Shown here in pieces: positions 1 to 7,124 of a stretch of DNA of 22,103 nt. The translations under genes were made by a program, and so were the position numbers. A model generated the notes under the pieces. That model was not told the DNA's origin, did not search any database, and saw nothing but the letters and a program-made list of their open reading frames with translations. The DNA is from Planctomycetota bacterium. Its GTDB lineage: Bacteria > Planctomycetota > Planctomycetia > Pirellulales > Thermoguttaceae. The first letter of the stretch is position 1. Every line of letters begins with the position of its first letter. The stretch covers positions 1 through 22,103 of the forward strand of contig JAHIKV010000241.1 in NCBI GenBank assembly GCA_018897395.1, in the 5' to 3' direction.

Positions 1-181
1 CAATTTTACAGATTTTGAGTCTCATCCAATTTGAGAAAACACCTTTAATCGAGGCACTTTCATGCGAATCCTACAAAATCCAACAACCTGATTGCCCTAA
101 CCAGTTGCTATTATTCGAGTAACGTTCGGACACTAATGATAATTCATAATTCATAATTTTCACTTCATCATTCTTACTTCA
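1..181. other. AT-rich flank without a visible gene
   Basis: This stretch is clearly more AT-rich than the rest of the window and I see no coding frame in it. It holds short tandem motifs: AATTCAT is repeated around 140-158 and CTTCATCATT is repeated at about 163-187. It lies directly downstream of the PduS-like gene, whose stop codon is within the last repeat. No hairpin followed by a T-run is visible, so I cannot name a terminator. Confidence 0.4.
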
Positions 182-1573
182 TCATTTCCCGTCGATCCAC
201 ACCACGCCGTCCTCGACGGCGGTCACCACGCCGTCGATCGAGGCGTGGACCGGTGCGCCGAGAGCTGGTTTGCCGTCGGCCATCGGCGGCCGGCCGACCG
301 GCTGGCCCTTCTTGACGGCCTGGCCGACGCTCACGGCCGGTTCGCACGGCGCGCCGACGTGCTGTTTGAGCTTAATGCCGACCCGGCCGGCCGGCAACAG
401 GTTGTCGTTCAATGGCCCGACGTTGCGGAACCGCCGCAGGCCGAGTTTGGTCATCAACCGCGGCATGGGCGCCTTGCGGTTTTCGAGATGCATCTCCGGC
501 CGCTGGGGATTGAACGGCGGAGAGGAAAAAGGGGACAGGTCCAATTTGCCGGAACGGCCCTCCGGGTGCTTCGCACAAATTGGACCTGTCCCCTTTTTCA
601 TCTCCGCCAGCCGCCGTTTGTTCTGCGTACAGACGTTTTTCGGATCGAGGTCCTCGGGGCAGGAGTAGAGGCTGCACAGGTTGCACTCACAGCAGAACTG
701 CGTGCCGACGACGTTCGCCTCGCCGACCAGGTTGAACCCGAGGCTCCGCATTGCCCGATGCGGCTCGATCGGATGCCCCAGCAGCCATCGCGGACAGAGT
801 TCCGTGCAGAAGCTGCACTGGTCGCAGGCGCTGCGGCCGATCCGCGCGATCTGTTGCCAATCCTGCCGGCGGCGGCGGACCACGACGTGGTCCCCCGGCA
901 GCACGATCACTCCGCCGGTGGTCTTGTCGACCAGCGCGTCGTGGTCCTCTTCGAGGTAGCCCATCATCACGCCGCCGACAATGTAGTTGGGGTCGGAGAC
1001 GGTCGGTCCGCCGGCGGCCGCGACGCATTGGGACAGCGTCACTCCAACCGGAACGCGGAGCGTGACCGGCTCGGCAACCGCGCCGGCGACGGTGAGATAT
1101 TTTTCCGTGACCGGGCGGTCCGCGGCCCGGGCGACGTTCATCGCGGTCTCGACGTTCACCACCACCGCGCCGACGTTCAAGGGGATTCCGCCGGGCGGGA
1201 TCACCCGCCGCAACACGTCGTAGACGAGAATGAATTCGTCGCCGGCGGGATAAGCGTCGCGGAGCGGGGCCACCTCCATGCCGCGAGGCAGTTTCGACCG
1301 CAGCAGGTCGATCACGTCCCGGTATTTCTCCTTGATTCCGACGATCCCCCGTTCGGCCCCCACGAGCTTCATTCCCGTGGCCATTCCTTCGAGCACGTCG
1401 TCGGCGAAGGTTCGGAGCACTTCCTTGTCTTTATGCAGCAGCGGCTCGCACTCCGCCGCGTTCAAGAGCAGCGAGTCGGCTTTTCCGGCGAGTTTGACGT
1501 GGGTCGGGAACCCCGCCCCGCCGGCCCCCACGACCCCCGCCTCCAAAATTTCTTTTACGGTAATCTCAGGCAT
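182..1573 (-). CDS. PduS/RnfC-like iron-sulfur flavoprotein
   Basis: Proteins of this family pass electrons between NADH, flavin and iron-sulfur clusters. PduS is a cobalamin reductase linked to microcompartments, and RnfC is a subunit of the Rnf complex. In this 463-residue protein the glycine-rich VGAGGAGFPTHVKL (15-28) and NAAECEPLLHKDKEVL (38-53) are typical of the PduS/RnfC N-terminal domain. Two 4Fe-4S motifs follow: C250, C253, C256, C260 and C294, C297, C300, C305. The C-terminus (about 395-463) resembles the barrel-sandwich hybrid domain. The single-protein layout and lack of rnfABDGE neighbours favour PduS-like. Residues about 322-353 are encoded by a palindromic repeat. The start is ATG, with a weak purine-rich AGAGAAG upstream. 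No shell-protein gene lies in the window, so a microcompartment role is inference. Confidence 0.85.
   Translation of the reverse strand: MPEITVKEILEAGVVGAGGAGFPTHVKLAGKADSLLLNAAECEPLLHKDKEVLRTFADDVLEGMATGMKLVGAERGIVGIKEKYRDVIDLLRSKLPRGMEVAPLRDAYPAGDEFILVYDVLRRVIPPGGIPLNVGAVVVNVETAMNVARAADRPVTEKYLTVAGAVAEPVTLRVPVGVTLSQCVAAAGGPTVSDPNYIVGGVMMGYLEEDHDALVDKTTGGVIVLPGDHVVVRRRRQDWQQIARIGRSACDQCSFCTELCPRWLLGHPIEPHRAMRSLGFNLVGEANVVGTQFCCECNLCSLYSCPEDLDPKNVCTQNKRRLAEMKKGTGPICAKHPEGRSGKLDLSPFSSPPFNPQRPEMHLENRKAPMPRLMTKLGLRRFRNVGPLNDNLLPAGRVGIKLKQHVGAPCEPAVSVGQAVKKGQPVGRPPMADGKPALGAPVHASIDGVVTAVEDGVVWIDGK
516..608. repeat. Palindromic repeat translated inside the PduS-like gene
   Basis: The arms are 516-548 and 576-608, 33 nt each, with one mismatch (524 against 600) and a 27-nt loop. 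The inner 24 bp (525-548 / 576-599) pair perfectly. The core word is GGGGACAGGTCC followed by AATTTG. The length is 93 nt, exactly 31 codons, and the host frame stays open through it. Related cores occur at 16613-16622 and in both arms of 18449-18545. Confidence 0.9.
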
Positions 1574-1695
1574 GACTTCTCTAGGTTCGCTAAGCGATTA
1601 TACCTGATTTTTGGGCTACATGGGATTGGCTTCCTTTTTATCCGTCCCCGACTCCTTTATCCTTCCCCGCCCCCCTTAGCCGTCGCCGCTGGCGT

Positions 1696-1769
1696 CGTTT
1701 AACCCGGAGCCATCGGCGACGGGGATGTCACCCATCGCCCCGCCGTCGCCGCTGGCTCCGGGTTAAACG
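1696..1769. repeat. Imperfect inverted repeat
   Basis: The left arm at 1696-1724 starts CGTTTAACCCGGAGCCA. The right arm at 1738-1769 ends TGGCTCCGGGTTAAACG. The arms match apart from one substitution and a short indel near the loop. The word CCGTCGCCGCTGGC also occurs just before the left arm (about 1680) and inside the right arm (about 1743), so the element may be partly tandem. Confidence 0.8.
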
Positions 1770-1847
1770 AAGGTGCCGCCCCGGCTTGCGGCCCGAGATG
1801 ATGGATTTCGCAACCGCGCGAGCACTTTTGCAAGCTGCAAAGGAAGG

Positions 1848-1955
1848 GGATAAAGGGGTCGGGAGTCTTTGTTTGGTGATAATTGATGTTGCATGTGCAT
1901 GGATCATCGGTTTCATACGGTATTGCCCAAACAAAGACTCCCGACCCCTTTATCC
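1848..1955. repeat. Perfect 29-bp inverted repeat after fmt
   Basis: The arms 1848-1876 and 1927-1955 are perfect reverse complements around the core GGGGTCGGGAGTCTTTG, with a 50-nt AT-rich loop. Further GGATAAA/TTTATCC words run from the right arm to about 1974, and the fmt stop codon lies inside this tandem. The element starts 12 nt past that stop codon, as REP-like elements often do. Confidence 0.88.
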
Positions 1956-1967
1956 TTTATCCTTCTT

Positions 1968-2927
1968 TTATCCTTCTTCAATCTCCGCCCCGAACCGATC
2001 GCCCGGCCGGACCTTGTGGCCGCGGAGGAACTCGGCGACGGTCATCAGACGCTTGCCGGCGGGCTGGATTGCGGCGGGTGCGATGGCGCAGTGGCCGGCG
2101 GCAATCACCAGGCGGTCGCCGGCCGCTTCGATTACCGTGCCGGGGGTCGCCGAACAATTTTCGACCACCGACACCGAGCCGAGGATTACTCGCAACGGCG
2201 GTCCGTCCGGGCGATGCCAGTACGTGTAGGTCTTCGGCCACGGCTCCATAGCGCGGACGTGATTGCGGATCGCCGCGGCCGGGCGGGTCCAGTCGAGCGC
2301 TCCGTCGGTTTTTTTCAGTCGCGGTGCCTTGGTCGCCGGCGCCGGGTCTTGGGGCAACGGCCGCGAGTCGCCCGATTCGAGCCGGTCGATCGACTCGCAA
2401 ACCAGCCGCGCCCCGATCTCGGCCAGGCGGACCTCAAGCTCGGGGGCCGTTTCGTCCGGGCCGATCTCCGTCCGCGACTGGGCGATGCAAGGCCCGGCGT
2501 CGATATTCGGCGTTATATGGATCACGGTCACTCCGGTTTCGGTCTCTCCGTTGTAGATGGCCCAATTGATCGGGGCCGCGCCGCGATATTTCGGCAGCAG
2601 CGAGGCGTGCAGGTTCACGCCGCCGTGGCGGGCGGCGGCCAGCGTGGCCGGGGCGAGGATTTGCCCGTAATCGCAAACCACCGTCAGGTCGACCCCGAAA
2701 TCCGCCAGCCGCGATTGAAACTCCGGGGCGTTTACGTCCTCGGGGTCGAAAATCGGCACGCCGCGCTGCTCGGCCAACGCACGGATCGAGCTGACCGGCT
2801 CGACCGGCCTGCCGCGATGGACGCGAAGCGGAGAGGTGACCAACGCCGCCACCGCGTGGCGGGCATCAAGCAACTCGCGGAACGTCGGCACGGCGAACGG
2901 ACCGGTGCCCAGCATCACTAATCGCAT
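1968..2927 (-). CDS. fmt: Methionyl-tRNA formyltransferase
   Basis: The enzyme transfers a formyl group from 10-formyl-tetrahydrofolate to Met-tRNA(fMet), making the initiator for translation. The 319 residues match the family length. The N-terminal MRLVMLGTGPFAVPTF is the usual start of the Rossmann-like formyltransferase domain. The signature SLLPKYRGAAPI spans 109-120. The catalytic Asn-His-Asp triad is N105, H107 and D143, the last in NIDAG. The C-terminal domain (about 205-319) carries the tRNA-binding fold, with KTDGALDW at its start. The ATG is preceded by AGGA about 8 nt upstream. It lies 96 nt downstream of def, the classic def-fmt order. Its last codons and TAA stop run into a GGATAAA tandem repeat, so the extreme C-terminus may have been reset by the repeat. 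Confidence 0.97.
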   Translation of the reverse strand: MRLVMLGTGPFAVPTFRELLDARHAVAALVTSPLRVHRGRPVEPVSSIRALAEQRGVPIFDPEDVNAPEFQSRLADFGVDLTVVCDYGQILAPATLAAARHGGVNLHASLLPKYRGAAPINWAIYNGETETGVTVIHITPNIDAGPCIAQSRTEIGPDETAPELEVRLAEIGARLVCESIDRLESGDSRPLPQDPAPATKAPRLKKTDGALDWTRPAAAIRNHVRAMEPWPKTYTYWHRPDGPPLRVILGSVSVVENCSATPGTVIEAAGDRLVIAAGHCAIAPAAIQPAGKRLMTVAEFLRGHKVRPGDRFGAEIEEG

Positions 2928-3023
2928 TATTGCGTCCTACATTGCCAATCAACCGAGGCCGACCAACGGGAGGCCGGAAAATACGACAAAAATCCCCGCC
3001 CAACCGATCATTATCAATAGACA

Positions 3024-3608
3024 TCAAAAAGTCCTCAACGATTCCAACTCCGCCAGCCGGGTGGCGATCTGCGGATCGGCGGGAATCGCTCCCCGCTCGC
3101 GGCTGCCTTGAAACTCCAGTTCCAGGTCGGTCAACTCCTGCTTGACCGAAAGCAGGGCGGAGGGCGAAAGCCGGTCGATAAACCATACGCCGTCGAGGTG
3201 GTCGTATTCGTGCTGGACCGCGCGGGCGAACAGACCGTCCAACCGATAATTGACCTCCTCGCCGGCGAGGTTGTAGGCGGATACGACAATTTTCTCCGAT
3301 CGCTTGACCGGGGCGTAGATTTCTGGAAAGCTCAGACAGCCCTCCTCGGCCTCGGCGGTCCCGCTGCGCCGGCCGATTACCGGATTGATGAACACGACCC
3401 CCTCGCCCTTTTGCGGATCGGCCTCGATGTTGACGATGAACAGGCGATAGGGGAGATCGACCTGGTTCGCGGCCAGCCCGACGCCGTGTTGCCGATACAT
3501 CAGATCGAACATCTCGTCGACGATTTCTTTCACCTCGCCGTCGACCCGCCGCAGGGGTTTCGACTTGTGCCGCAGGGTAGGGTGCGGGTATTTGACGACT
3601 TGCAACAC
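3024..3608 (-). CDS. def: Peptide deformylase
   Basis: The enzyme removes the N-formyl group from nascent proteins and uses a metal ion, usually Fe2+. All three family motifs are present in the 194 residues: GVGLAANQ (42-49), EGCLS (89-93, metal ligand C91) and HEYDH (133-137, ligands H133 and H137, catalytic E134). The tail beyond about residue 165 is hydrophilic and slightly long. The start is a GTG with GGAG 8 nt upstream; the protein then reads MLQVVKYPHPTLR, a typical deformylase N-terminus. It sits upstream of fmt, so the gene pair that adds and removes the formyl group is co-oriented and probably co-transcribed. Confidence 0.97.
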   Translation of the reverse strand: MLQVVKYPHPTLRHKSKPLRRVDGEVKEIVDEMFDLMYRQHGVGLAANQVDLPYRLFIVNIEADPQKGEGVVFINPVIGRRSGTAEAEEGCLSFPEIYAPVKRSEKIVVSAYNLAGEEVNYRLDGLFARAVQHEYDHLDGVWFIDRLSPSALLSVKQELTDLELEFQGSRERGAIPADPQIATRLAELESLRTF

Positions 3609-3665
3609 GGACTAGACTCCGAAAAATTCGACGGGACAGACGGAATAATTGGCCCCGAGGCAATA

Positions 3666-3707
3666 GTGGACGTTCTGTCCACCACTTGCCGAGACATAAT
3701 AATTATA
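3666..3707 (-). promoter_or_regulatory. Possible def-fmt promoter region with a hairpin
   Basis: A perfect TATAAT on the minus strand lies at 3702-3707, about 95 nt before the def start. I see no good -35 match at 16-18 nt. Between it and def is a hairpin (GTGGAC, 5-nt loop, GTCCAC) at 3666-3682 with no T-run. It could be a 5' UTR structure or a small interspersed palindrome. This is a pattern match only. Confidence 0.3.
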
Positions 3708-3774
3708 CGCGCCGATTCGGGAGAGGCGAGGGGGGGAATGCGCGGGAAAATCGACGGGGGCTGCGGCAGCGGTG

Positions 3775-4302
3775 CTACGCGGCGGACACCGAGTAATTGT
3801 AGATCAGGATGAGCTGATAGGAAATCAAGACCGCGTACAGCACCACCAGGGCGGGTATCAGGTATCCGACGCGGAACCGCGTGCCGAAAAGGTAGTGATT
3901 CTTGAAGATTATCAACAGCGGCAGCCCGACGACGGTCAACACGTACTTGCCCAACAGAAAGGGGAACGTTCCGTAATCGAGCAGAAGGCCCATCAGTGGG
4001 TTGATTTCGCTGCCGCCGGCCTCGATCAACCGGATGGTCAGCACGGCGTCGACGATCGAGGCGAGCACCAACATCAATACTACGGTAAACATCATCGCGG
4101 TATAGCGGTCGACGAAGTACGGCAGCCGGTGCTCTTCAGCGCGGCGGTTGCGCATGCGTCTTCCGGCCGGAGGAAAGGCGCCCCAGGGGCTGGTCGGTTG
4201 CCGACGCCGGTCCGGCAGGCTCCGTTTTTCGTCGTCGGGGTCGATAGCCTCGGCTACTGCATCGGGAAGCGGCTGCGTTGTCGGATCGTTGTTGTTCGTC
4301 AT
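3775..4302 (-). CDS. DUF5658-like membrane protein
   Basis: The protein has 175 residues with unknown function. A charged, Pro/Arg-rich cytoplasmic-looking N-terminus (1-66) is followed by three predicted membrane helices at about 70-92, 112-133 and 145-169. The layout of an Asp in helix 1 (D85, in VDAVLTIRLI) followed by SEINPLM (98-104) fits the DUF5658 family as I know it. The ATG lies only 10 nt after the stop of the GspK-like gene, so it is probably translated as the last gene of the pilus-like operon. The upstream Shine-Dalgarno site is weak, which also suggests coupling. A role in the secretion or pilus machine is inferred from position only. Confidence 0.75.
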   Translation of the reverse strand: MTNNNDPTTQPLPDAVAEAIDPDDEKRSLPDRRRQPTSPWGAFPPAGRRMRNRRAEEHRLPYFVDRYTAMMFTVVLMLVLASIVDAVLTIRLIEAGGSEINPLMGLLLDYGTFPFLLGKYVLTVVGLPLLIIFKNHYLFGTRFRVGYLIPALVVLYAVLISYQLILIYNYSVSAA

Positions 4303-4312
4303 GATCTGGCGG

Positions 4313-4687
4313 TTATGGATTGTCGAAGATCGGAGACATTTCCTCTTCGCTTTGACTGGATTCTGGGATCGCGCTGACGGTCCAAACGGTCTCGTCGGCG
4401 GGGTCGCGAGTAAAAGTCACTTTATACCACTGCGATCCCTCGTCGATCGTCGTGCTGTAGGATACCTCGTCCTCCGACGGCAGGCCCGTTTCCAACAGCC
4501 GCAGCCCCTTGGCCACGGCGCGGAGGCTGCCTTCGTCGCGCGACATCTGCTTTGCCCTTGCGGCTTCGATGCGCAACACCGCGCCGATTTGCCTCCAGGC
4601 CACGCCCAGCATGGCCAGGAACAGCACCACGAAGACAAGCACCGTCAGCAGCGCGTAGCCGCGTCTGGGGGGCCGTTTTCCGTTCAT
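4313..4687 (-). CDS. GspK/PilX-like minor pseudopilin
   Basis: This is a 124-residue protein if translation starts at the ATG that overlaps the upstream TGA stop (ATGA at 4684-4687); I prefer this start to one 27 nt further upstream. The N-terminus reads MNGKRPPRRG, then YALLTVLVFVV. That is a type IV prepilin leader cut after G10, followed by a membrane helix. Thr replaces the usual Glu at mature position 5, as is common in GspK/PilX proteins. The rest (about 35-124) is a small acidic domain with WYKVTFTRDP. At 124 residues it is much shorter than classical GspK (about 300), so it keeps the N-terminal signature but lacks the large GspK domain. It probably belongs to the pseudopilus tip. Confidence 0.75.
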   Translation of the reverse strand: MNGKRPPRRGYALLTVLVFVVLFLAMLGVAWRQIGAVLRIEAARAKQMSRDEGSLRAVAKGLRLLETGLPSEDEVSYSTTIDEGSQWYKVTFTRDPADETVWTVSAIPESSQSEEEMSPIFDNP

Positions 4688-5295
4688 TGCGGGATTCGGG
4701 ATTTGAGGGTGCATTTTCTCGTGTGTTCCGCGCGGGGATGCGGATGCGTAAAGGTCAATTCAACGACGATCCATTCTTCATCCGGCGTGACACTCACACT
4801 CAGACTGGCCACGCATCGGGCAACGGTGAAAGTCGTAGTCGTACCGGCGGTATCGTGCGAGCGAACCAGTATTTTGGTCGAAACATTTTCGTCCGGGTCG
4901 GGATCCAAGTAGTAGCGAACGATGGTGTCGGACTGCCAATCCGGCCGGCCGTTGGGATCAGGCCCAGCGTCATAGCAGAGTTCCAACTGGTCGCTGAGGT
5001 CGTTGGGGCGGCAGCCGACCAAGGCCCCCACATCTATCCCGCCGTAGTCGCCGGACAACGACGATGGGATCGGCAGGCTGCCGCCCAGGTCGCGGCTCAA
5101 CGACGCGACCGCCAAGTCCAATTCCTGAAGGAGTTGGCTCCGTGCGGTCACGTCCACGGCCGACCGGCCGATGCCGCTCCAGGCCGACGACAGCAGTATC
5201 GCCAAGAAGGCCATTAGCCCGCTGACCAGCATGACTTCCACGAGCGTGAAGCCCGGGCGACGCGGCGAGGCGGCGATCGTTAGTCGGCGGTCCAT
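4684..5295 (-). CDS. GspJ-like minor pseudopilin
   Basis: The protein has 203 residues. MDRRLTIAASPRRPG is a prepilin leader, cut after G15, followed by FTLVEVMLVSGLMAFLAILL with the conserved Glu at mature position 5. The length and the position between GspI-like and GspK-like genes suit GspJ. A start at the ATG 5293-5295 has GGAG 11 nt upstream. A TTG three codons earlier is possible, but it would sit only 2 nt from the GGAG. The mature domain carries three cysteines (C-R-P-N-D, L-C-Y, A-R-C) and a late C-T-L, so disulfides are possible. Its stop overlaps the start of the next gene, and a repeat-rich gap separates it from the gene upstream. Confidence 0.8.
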   Translation of the reverse strand: MDRRLTIAASPRRPGFTLVEVMLVSGLMAFLAILLSSAWSGIGRSAVDVTARSQLLQELDLAVASLSRDLGGSLPIPSSLSGDYGGIDVGALVGCRPNDLSDQLELCYDAGPDPNGRPDWQSDTIVRYYLDPDPDENVSTKILVRSHDTAGTTTTFTVARCVASLSVSVTPDEEWIVVELTFTHPHPRAEHTRKCTLKSRIPQ

Positions 5296-5374
5296 GACGG
5301 TCAATGCTCCACGATTTGCGTTGTTTTTGCCGTTAGCGGCATATCGAATAAAACAGCCATAATTTCACCATTTT

Positions 5375-5566
5375 GGGCCGAAGGCCCTCCGGTTCACCCA
5401 GCCCAGGGCAACGCCCTGGGTAACGGTAAGCCGCATCAATTCCTCGCCGGCCAAAAGGGCCAACCGTTCAGTGAAACGTTGGCCCGTCGGGCCGACACAA
5501 TCTTCTCGTTCTCCCGCGTCCCCGGGGCGTTTCCCTGGGCTGGGTGAACGGCCGCCCCTTCGGGGC
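5375..5566. repeat. Cluster of hairpins between two pseudopilin genes
   Basis: Between the stop of the golvesin-type pseudopilin and the start of the GspJ-like gene there are several hairpins: 5375-5387 (GGGCC/GGCCC), 5402-5420 (CCCAGGGC/GCCCTGGG), 5457-5485 (GGGCCAAC/GTTGGCCC) and 5554-5566 (GCCCC/GGGGC). A wider inverted repeat pairs 5392-5410 with 5530-5549 (GTTCACCCAGCCCAGGG). No real gene is likely here; frames that cross it encode repeat-like Arg/Gly/Pro. Confidence 0.8.
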
Positions 5567-5575
5567 TGCAAACGG

Positions 5576-6664
5576 CTAGGGGTTTACGACGATTTTCACG
5601 CGGGCCGTCGTTGCATCGGACGTTATCGAGCGCACGACGGAAAGGACCTTCACTTCGTTATCTACGGGGACCAACAGCACGGCGTCGGCGGCGACGGGAT
5701 AGTATTCTCCAATATCATCATTGAATTTCGCGGTAATGCGCACAGTCGCTTCCGTTGTATTGTCATTGACGCAAATGGGATTGCCATCCGTCAGGTTATG
5801 CCATTTTATTGTGTCGCTATATTCCTGGAATATCGGGCCATCCGGTGGGAGATTTTGATTCACGTCCACGTCATTGCCGCCGTTAACGGAGAAGCTGGCG
5901 TTTGGCTGCCCGAGGGCCTGCGGATTTAACACCGGCCAAGTTGCATAGACATGATAATATCCGGGTGGGATTTTTAAGGCGGAAATGTTAAACGTCCATG
6001 TGGCGGCGGGCTGCGATATGGCGGGAGCGTGCCGTCTGGCATCCTCTTGAAATCCTTCGCCGAGGGGTTCCCAGTCGCTGCCACTCTCCTCGACGTAATC
6101 ATCATCGTTGTTAAGGCCGTCGTCATCGTCATCGACGTACAACGTGGGCGGAATCGGCTCCGTGTACTCCCTGGTCAGCTTCGCGGCGGCGCCGAGTTTC
6201 CGCGTCCAGGCGTCATCGGCCGGGATCAAGTACCAGACTCCGTAATTTTCGCGTTCTCCGCGCGGAATGCGGTTGTCACCCAGATAGGGGCGATGCACGG
6301 GGGAAAACCAACTTTTTCCCTGATTGATCTCGCTACCCTTCTCGGTGTAGCGCAGTTCAAGGGATTCCAATGCCCGCGATTGCACGATCAGCAGGGGGAA
6401 CATCCCGGCCAGGGCCACGCCCAGGACAACCATTGCCACGATGAACTCGACGAGTGTGAAACCGCAGCGAGGCGAGCTAACCGGCCGCTTAAGCTCCAGA
6501 ATACGAATATCGAAATAGTCGGGGGCCAACAGCCCCCGGAATGTGCGCGCACAATGGGTTTTCCCACCGGGGGCTGTTAGCCCCCGGCTATTATTTTCGG
6601 CACAGTTTAGCTGACGTTTGATAAATGACATGTAACGAATCAGGCAGGCGAGCGATTGCATCAT
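5576..6664 (-). CDS. Pseudopilin fused to a golvesin-C-like domain
   Basis: If translation begins at the ATG that overlaps the upstream stop (ATGA, 6661-6664), the protein has 362 residues. Its prepilin cleavage site is ...RCG|FTLVEF, after residue 68, an unusually long leader because a palindromic repeat (6514-6592) lies inside it. I see no ATG, GTG or TTG between the repeat and the cleavage site; only CTG or ATT would give a short leader. The hydrophobic helix is 69-94. An Asp-rich stretch follows (178-189). Residues about 193-334 resemble the golvesin C-terminal / xanthan-lyase-type beta-sandwich: ATWTFN, GYYHVYATWP, FSVNGG, VDVNQN and ADAVLLVP appear in the family's order. By position it corresponds to GspI/PilV. 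Confidence 0.78.
   Translation of the reverse strand: MMQSLACLIRYMSFIKRQLNCAENNSRGLTAPGGKTHCARTFRGLLAPDYFDIRILELKRPVSSPRCGFTLVEFIVAMVVLGVALAGMFPLLIVQSRALESLELRYTEKGSEINQGKSWFSPVHRPYLGDNRIPRGERENYGVWYLIPADDAWTRKLGAAAKLTREYTEPIPPTLYVDDDDDGLNNDDDYVEESGSDWEPLGEGFQEDARRHAPAISQPAATWTFNISALKIPPGYYHVYATWPVLNPQALGQPNASFSVNGGNDVDVNQNLPPDGPIFQEYSDTIKWHNLTDGNPICVNDNTTEATVRITAKFNDDIGEYYPVAADAVLLVPVDNEVKVLSVVRSITSDATTARVKIVVNP
6514..6592. repeat. Paired-hairpin palindrome inside a prepilin leader
   Basis: Two hairpins lie at 6520-6538 (CGGGGGC/GCCCCCG) and 6567-6587 (CCGGGGGCT/AGCCCCCGG). They are inverted copies of each other: 6514-6539 matches the reverse complement of 6567-6592 at 24 of 26 positions. 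The 27-nt middle contains a TGTGCGCGCACA palindrome. The layout is like a REP/iREP pair. Confidence 0.85.
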
Positions 6665-7092
6665 TGAAATCCGGGTGAAATAACAGTTCCATCGCCCGCC
6701 GTGACCTCCCCGGAGATCGCGCCGGTCTCGTCGATCATGAGCTGTCCCGACCGGAAGGTGCTGCCGGTGCGTTCGGCGGTGGCCTGAAATCCGTCGGCGG
6801 CGGTGGTCGCCGAGTAGACGTATCCGGTGGTGGAAAGCACGATCTCCGGGTCGATCATGCCCAGGTCTTGCAGTCCGGACAGATCGGCGGTGTAGGCGTG
6901 GTTCTCTAGCCAGTAGAGCCGTTCGGCGGACCAGATGGCCCGCAGGTTGGCGGCCGCGACGTCGGCCCGCGACTGCTCCAGGGCCCGCTGGAACGACGGT
7001 ACGCAGAACGCGGTAAGCACGGCGACGACGATCAACACGACCATCACCTCGACCAGTGTAAAGGCGTTTGTTTTTCGTTGACGAACTTTCAT
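6661..7092 (-). CDS. GspG/GspH-like pseudopilin
   Basis: The protein has 143 residues. The start at 7092 gives MKVRQRKTNA, then FTLVEVMVVLIVVAVLTAFCVPSFQRAL. The leader is 10 residues, with Ala instead of Gly before the cleavage site; Ala is the usual tolerated alternative. The conserved Glu is at mature position 5. The stretch AANLRAIWSAERLYWLENHAYT is typical of GspG-like and PilE-like pilins after the helix. Longer upstream frames run through the palindrome 7125-7208 and are unlikely to be real. Its TGA overlaps the ATG of the next gene. Confidence 0.82.
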   Translation of the reverse strand: MKVRQRKTNAFTLVEVMVVLIVVAVLTAFCVPSFQRALEQSRADVAAANLRAIWSAERLYWLENHAYTADLSGLQDLGMIDPEIVLSTTGYVYSATTAADGFQATAERTGSTFRSGQLMIDETGAISGEVTAGDGTVISPGFQ

Positions 7093-7124
7093 GTTGTTAA
7101 GTGAGACATTCCGGGAAGTATTCC

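Larger units (their letters stand above)
1574..1967. other. Repeat-filled gap between fmt and the PduS-like gene
   Basis: This 394-nt gap holds two large inverted repeats, at 1696-1769 and 1848-1955, and no convincing gene. Frames that cross it owe their length to the palindromes. A pyrimidine-rich stretch at about 1631-1660 (TTTATCC, CCCGACTCC) resembles one arm of the second palindrome and may be a decayed copy. I see no clear promoter for the PduS-like gene. Confidence 0.5.

Noticed and set aside
245..2921. Long plus-strand frames opposite the PduS-like gene and fmt (up to 485 codons)
   Set aside because: High GC leaves antisense frames open. They are rich in His, Arg, Asp and Gly and match no family, whereas the minus-strand genes are clear.
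5365..5571. Small frame in the hairpin cluster between pseudopilin genes
   Set aside because: Every residue is encoded by repeat sequence; there is no start signal.
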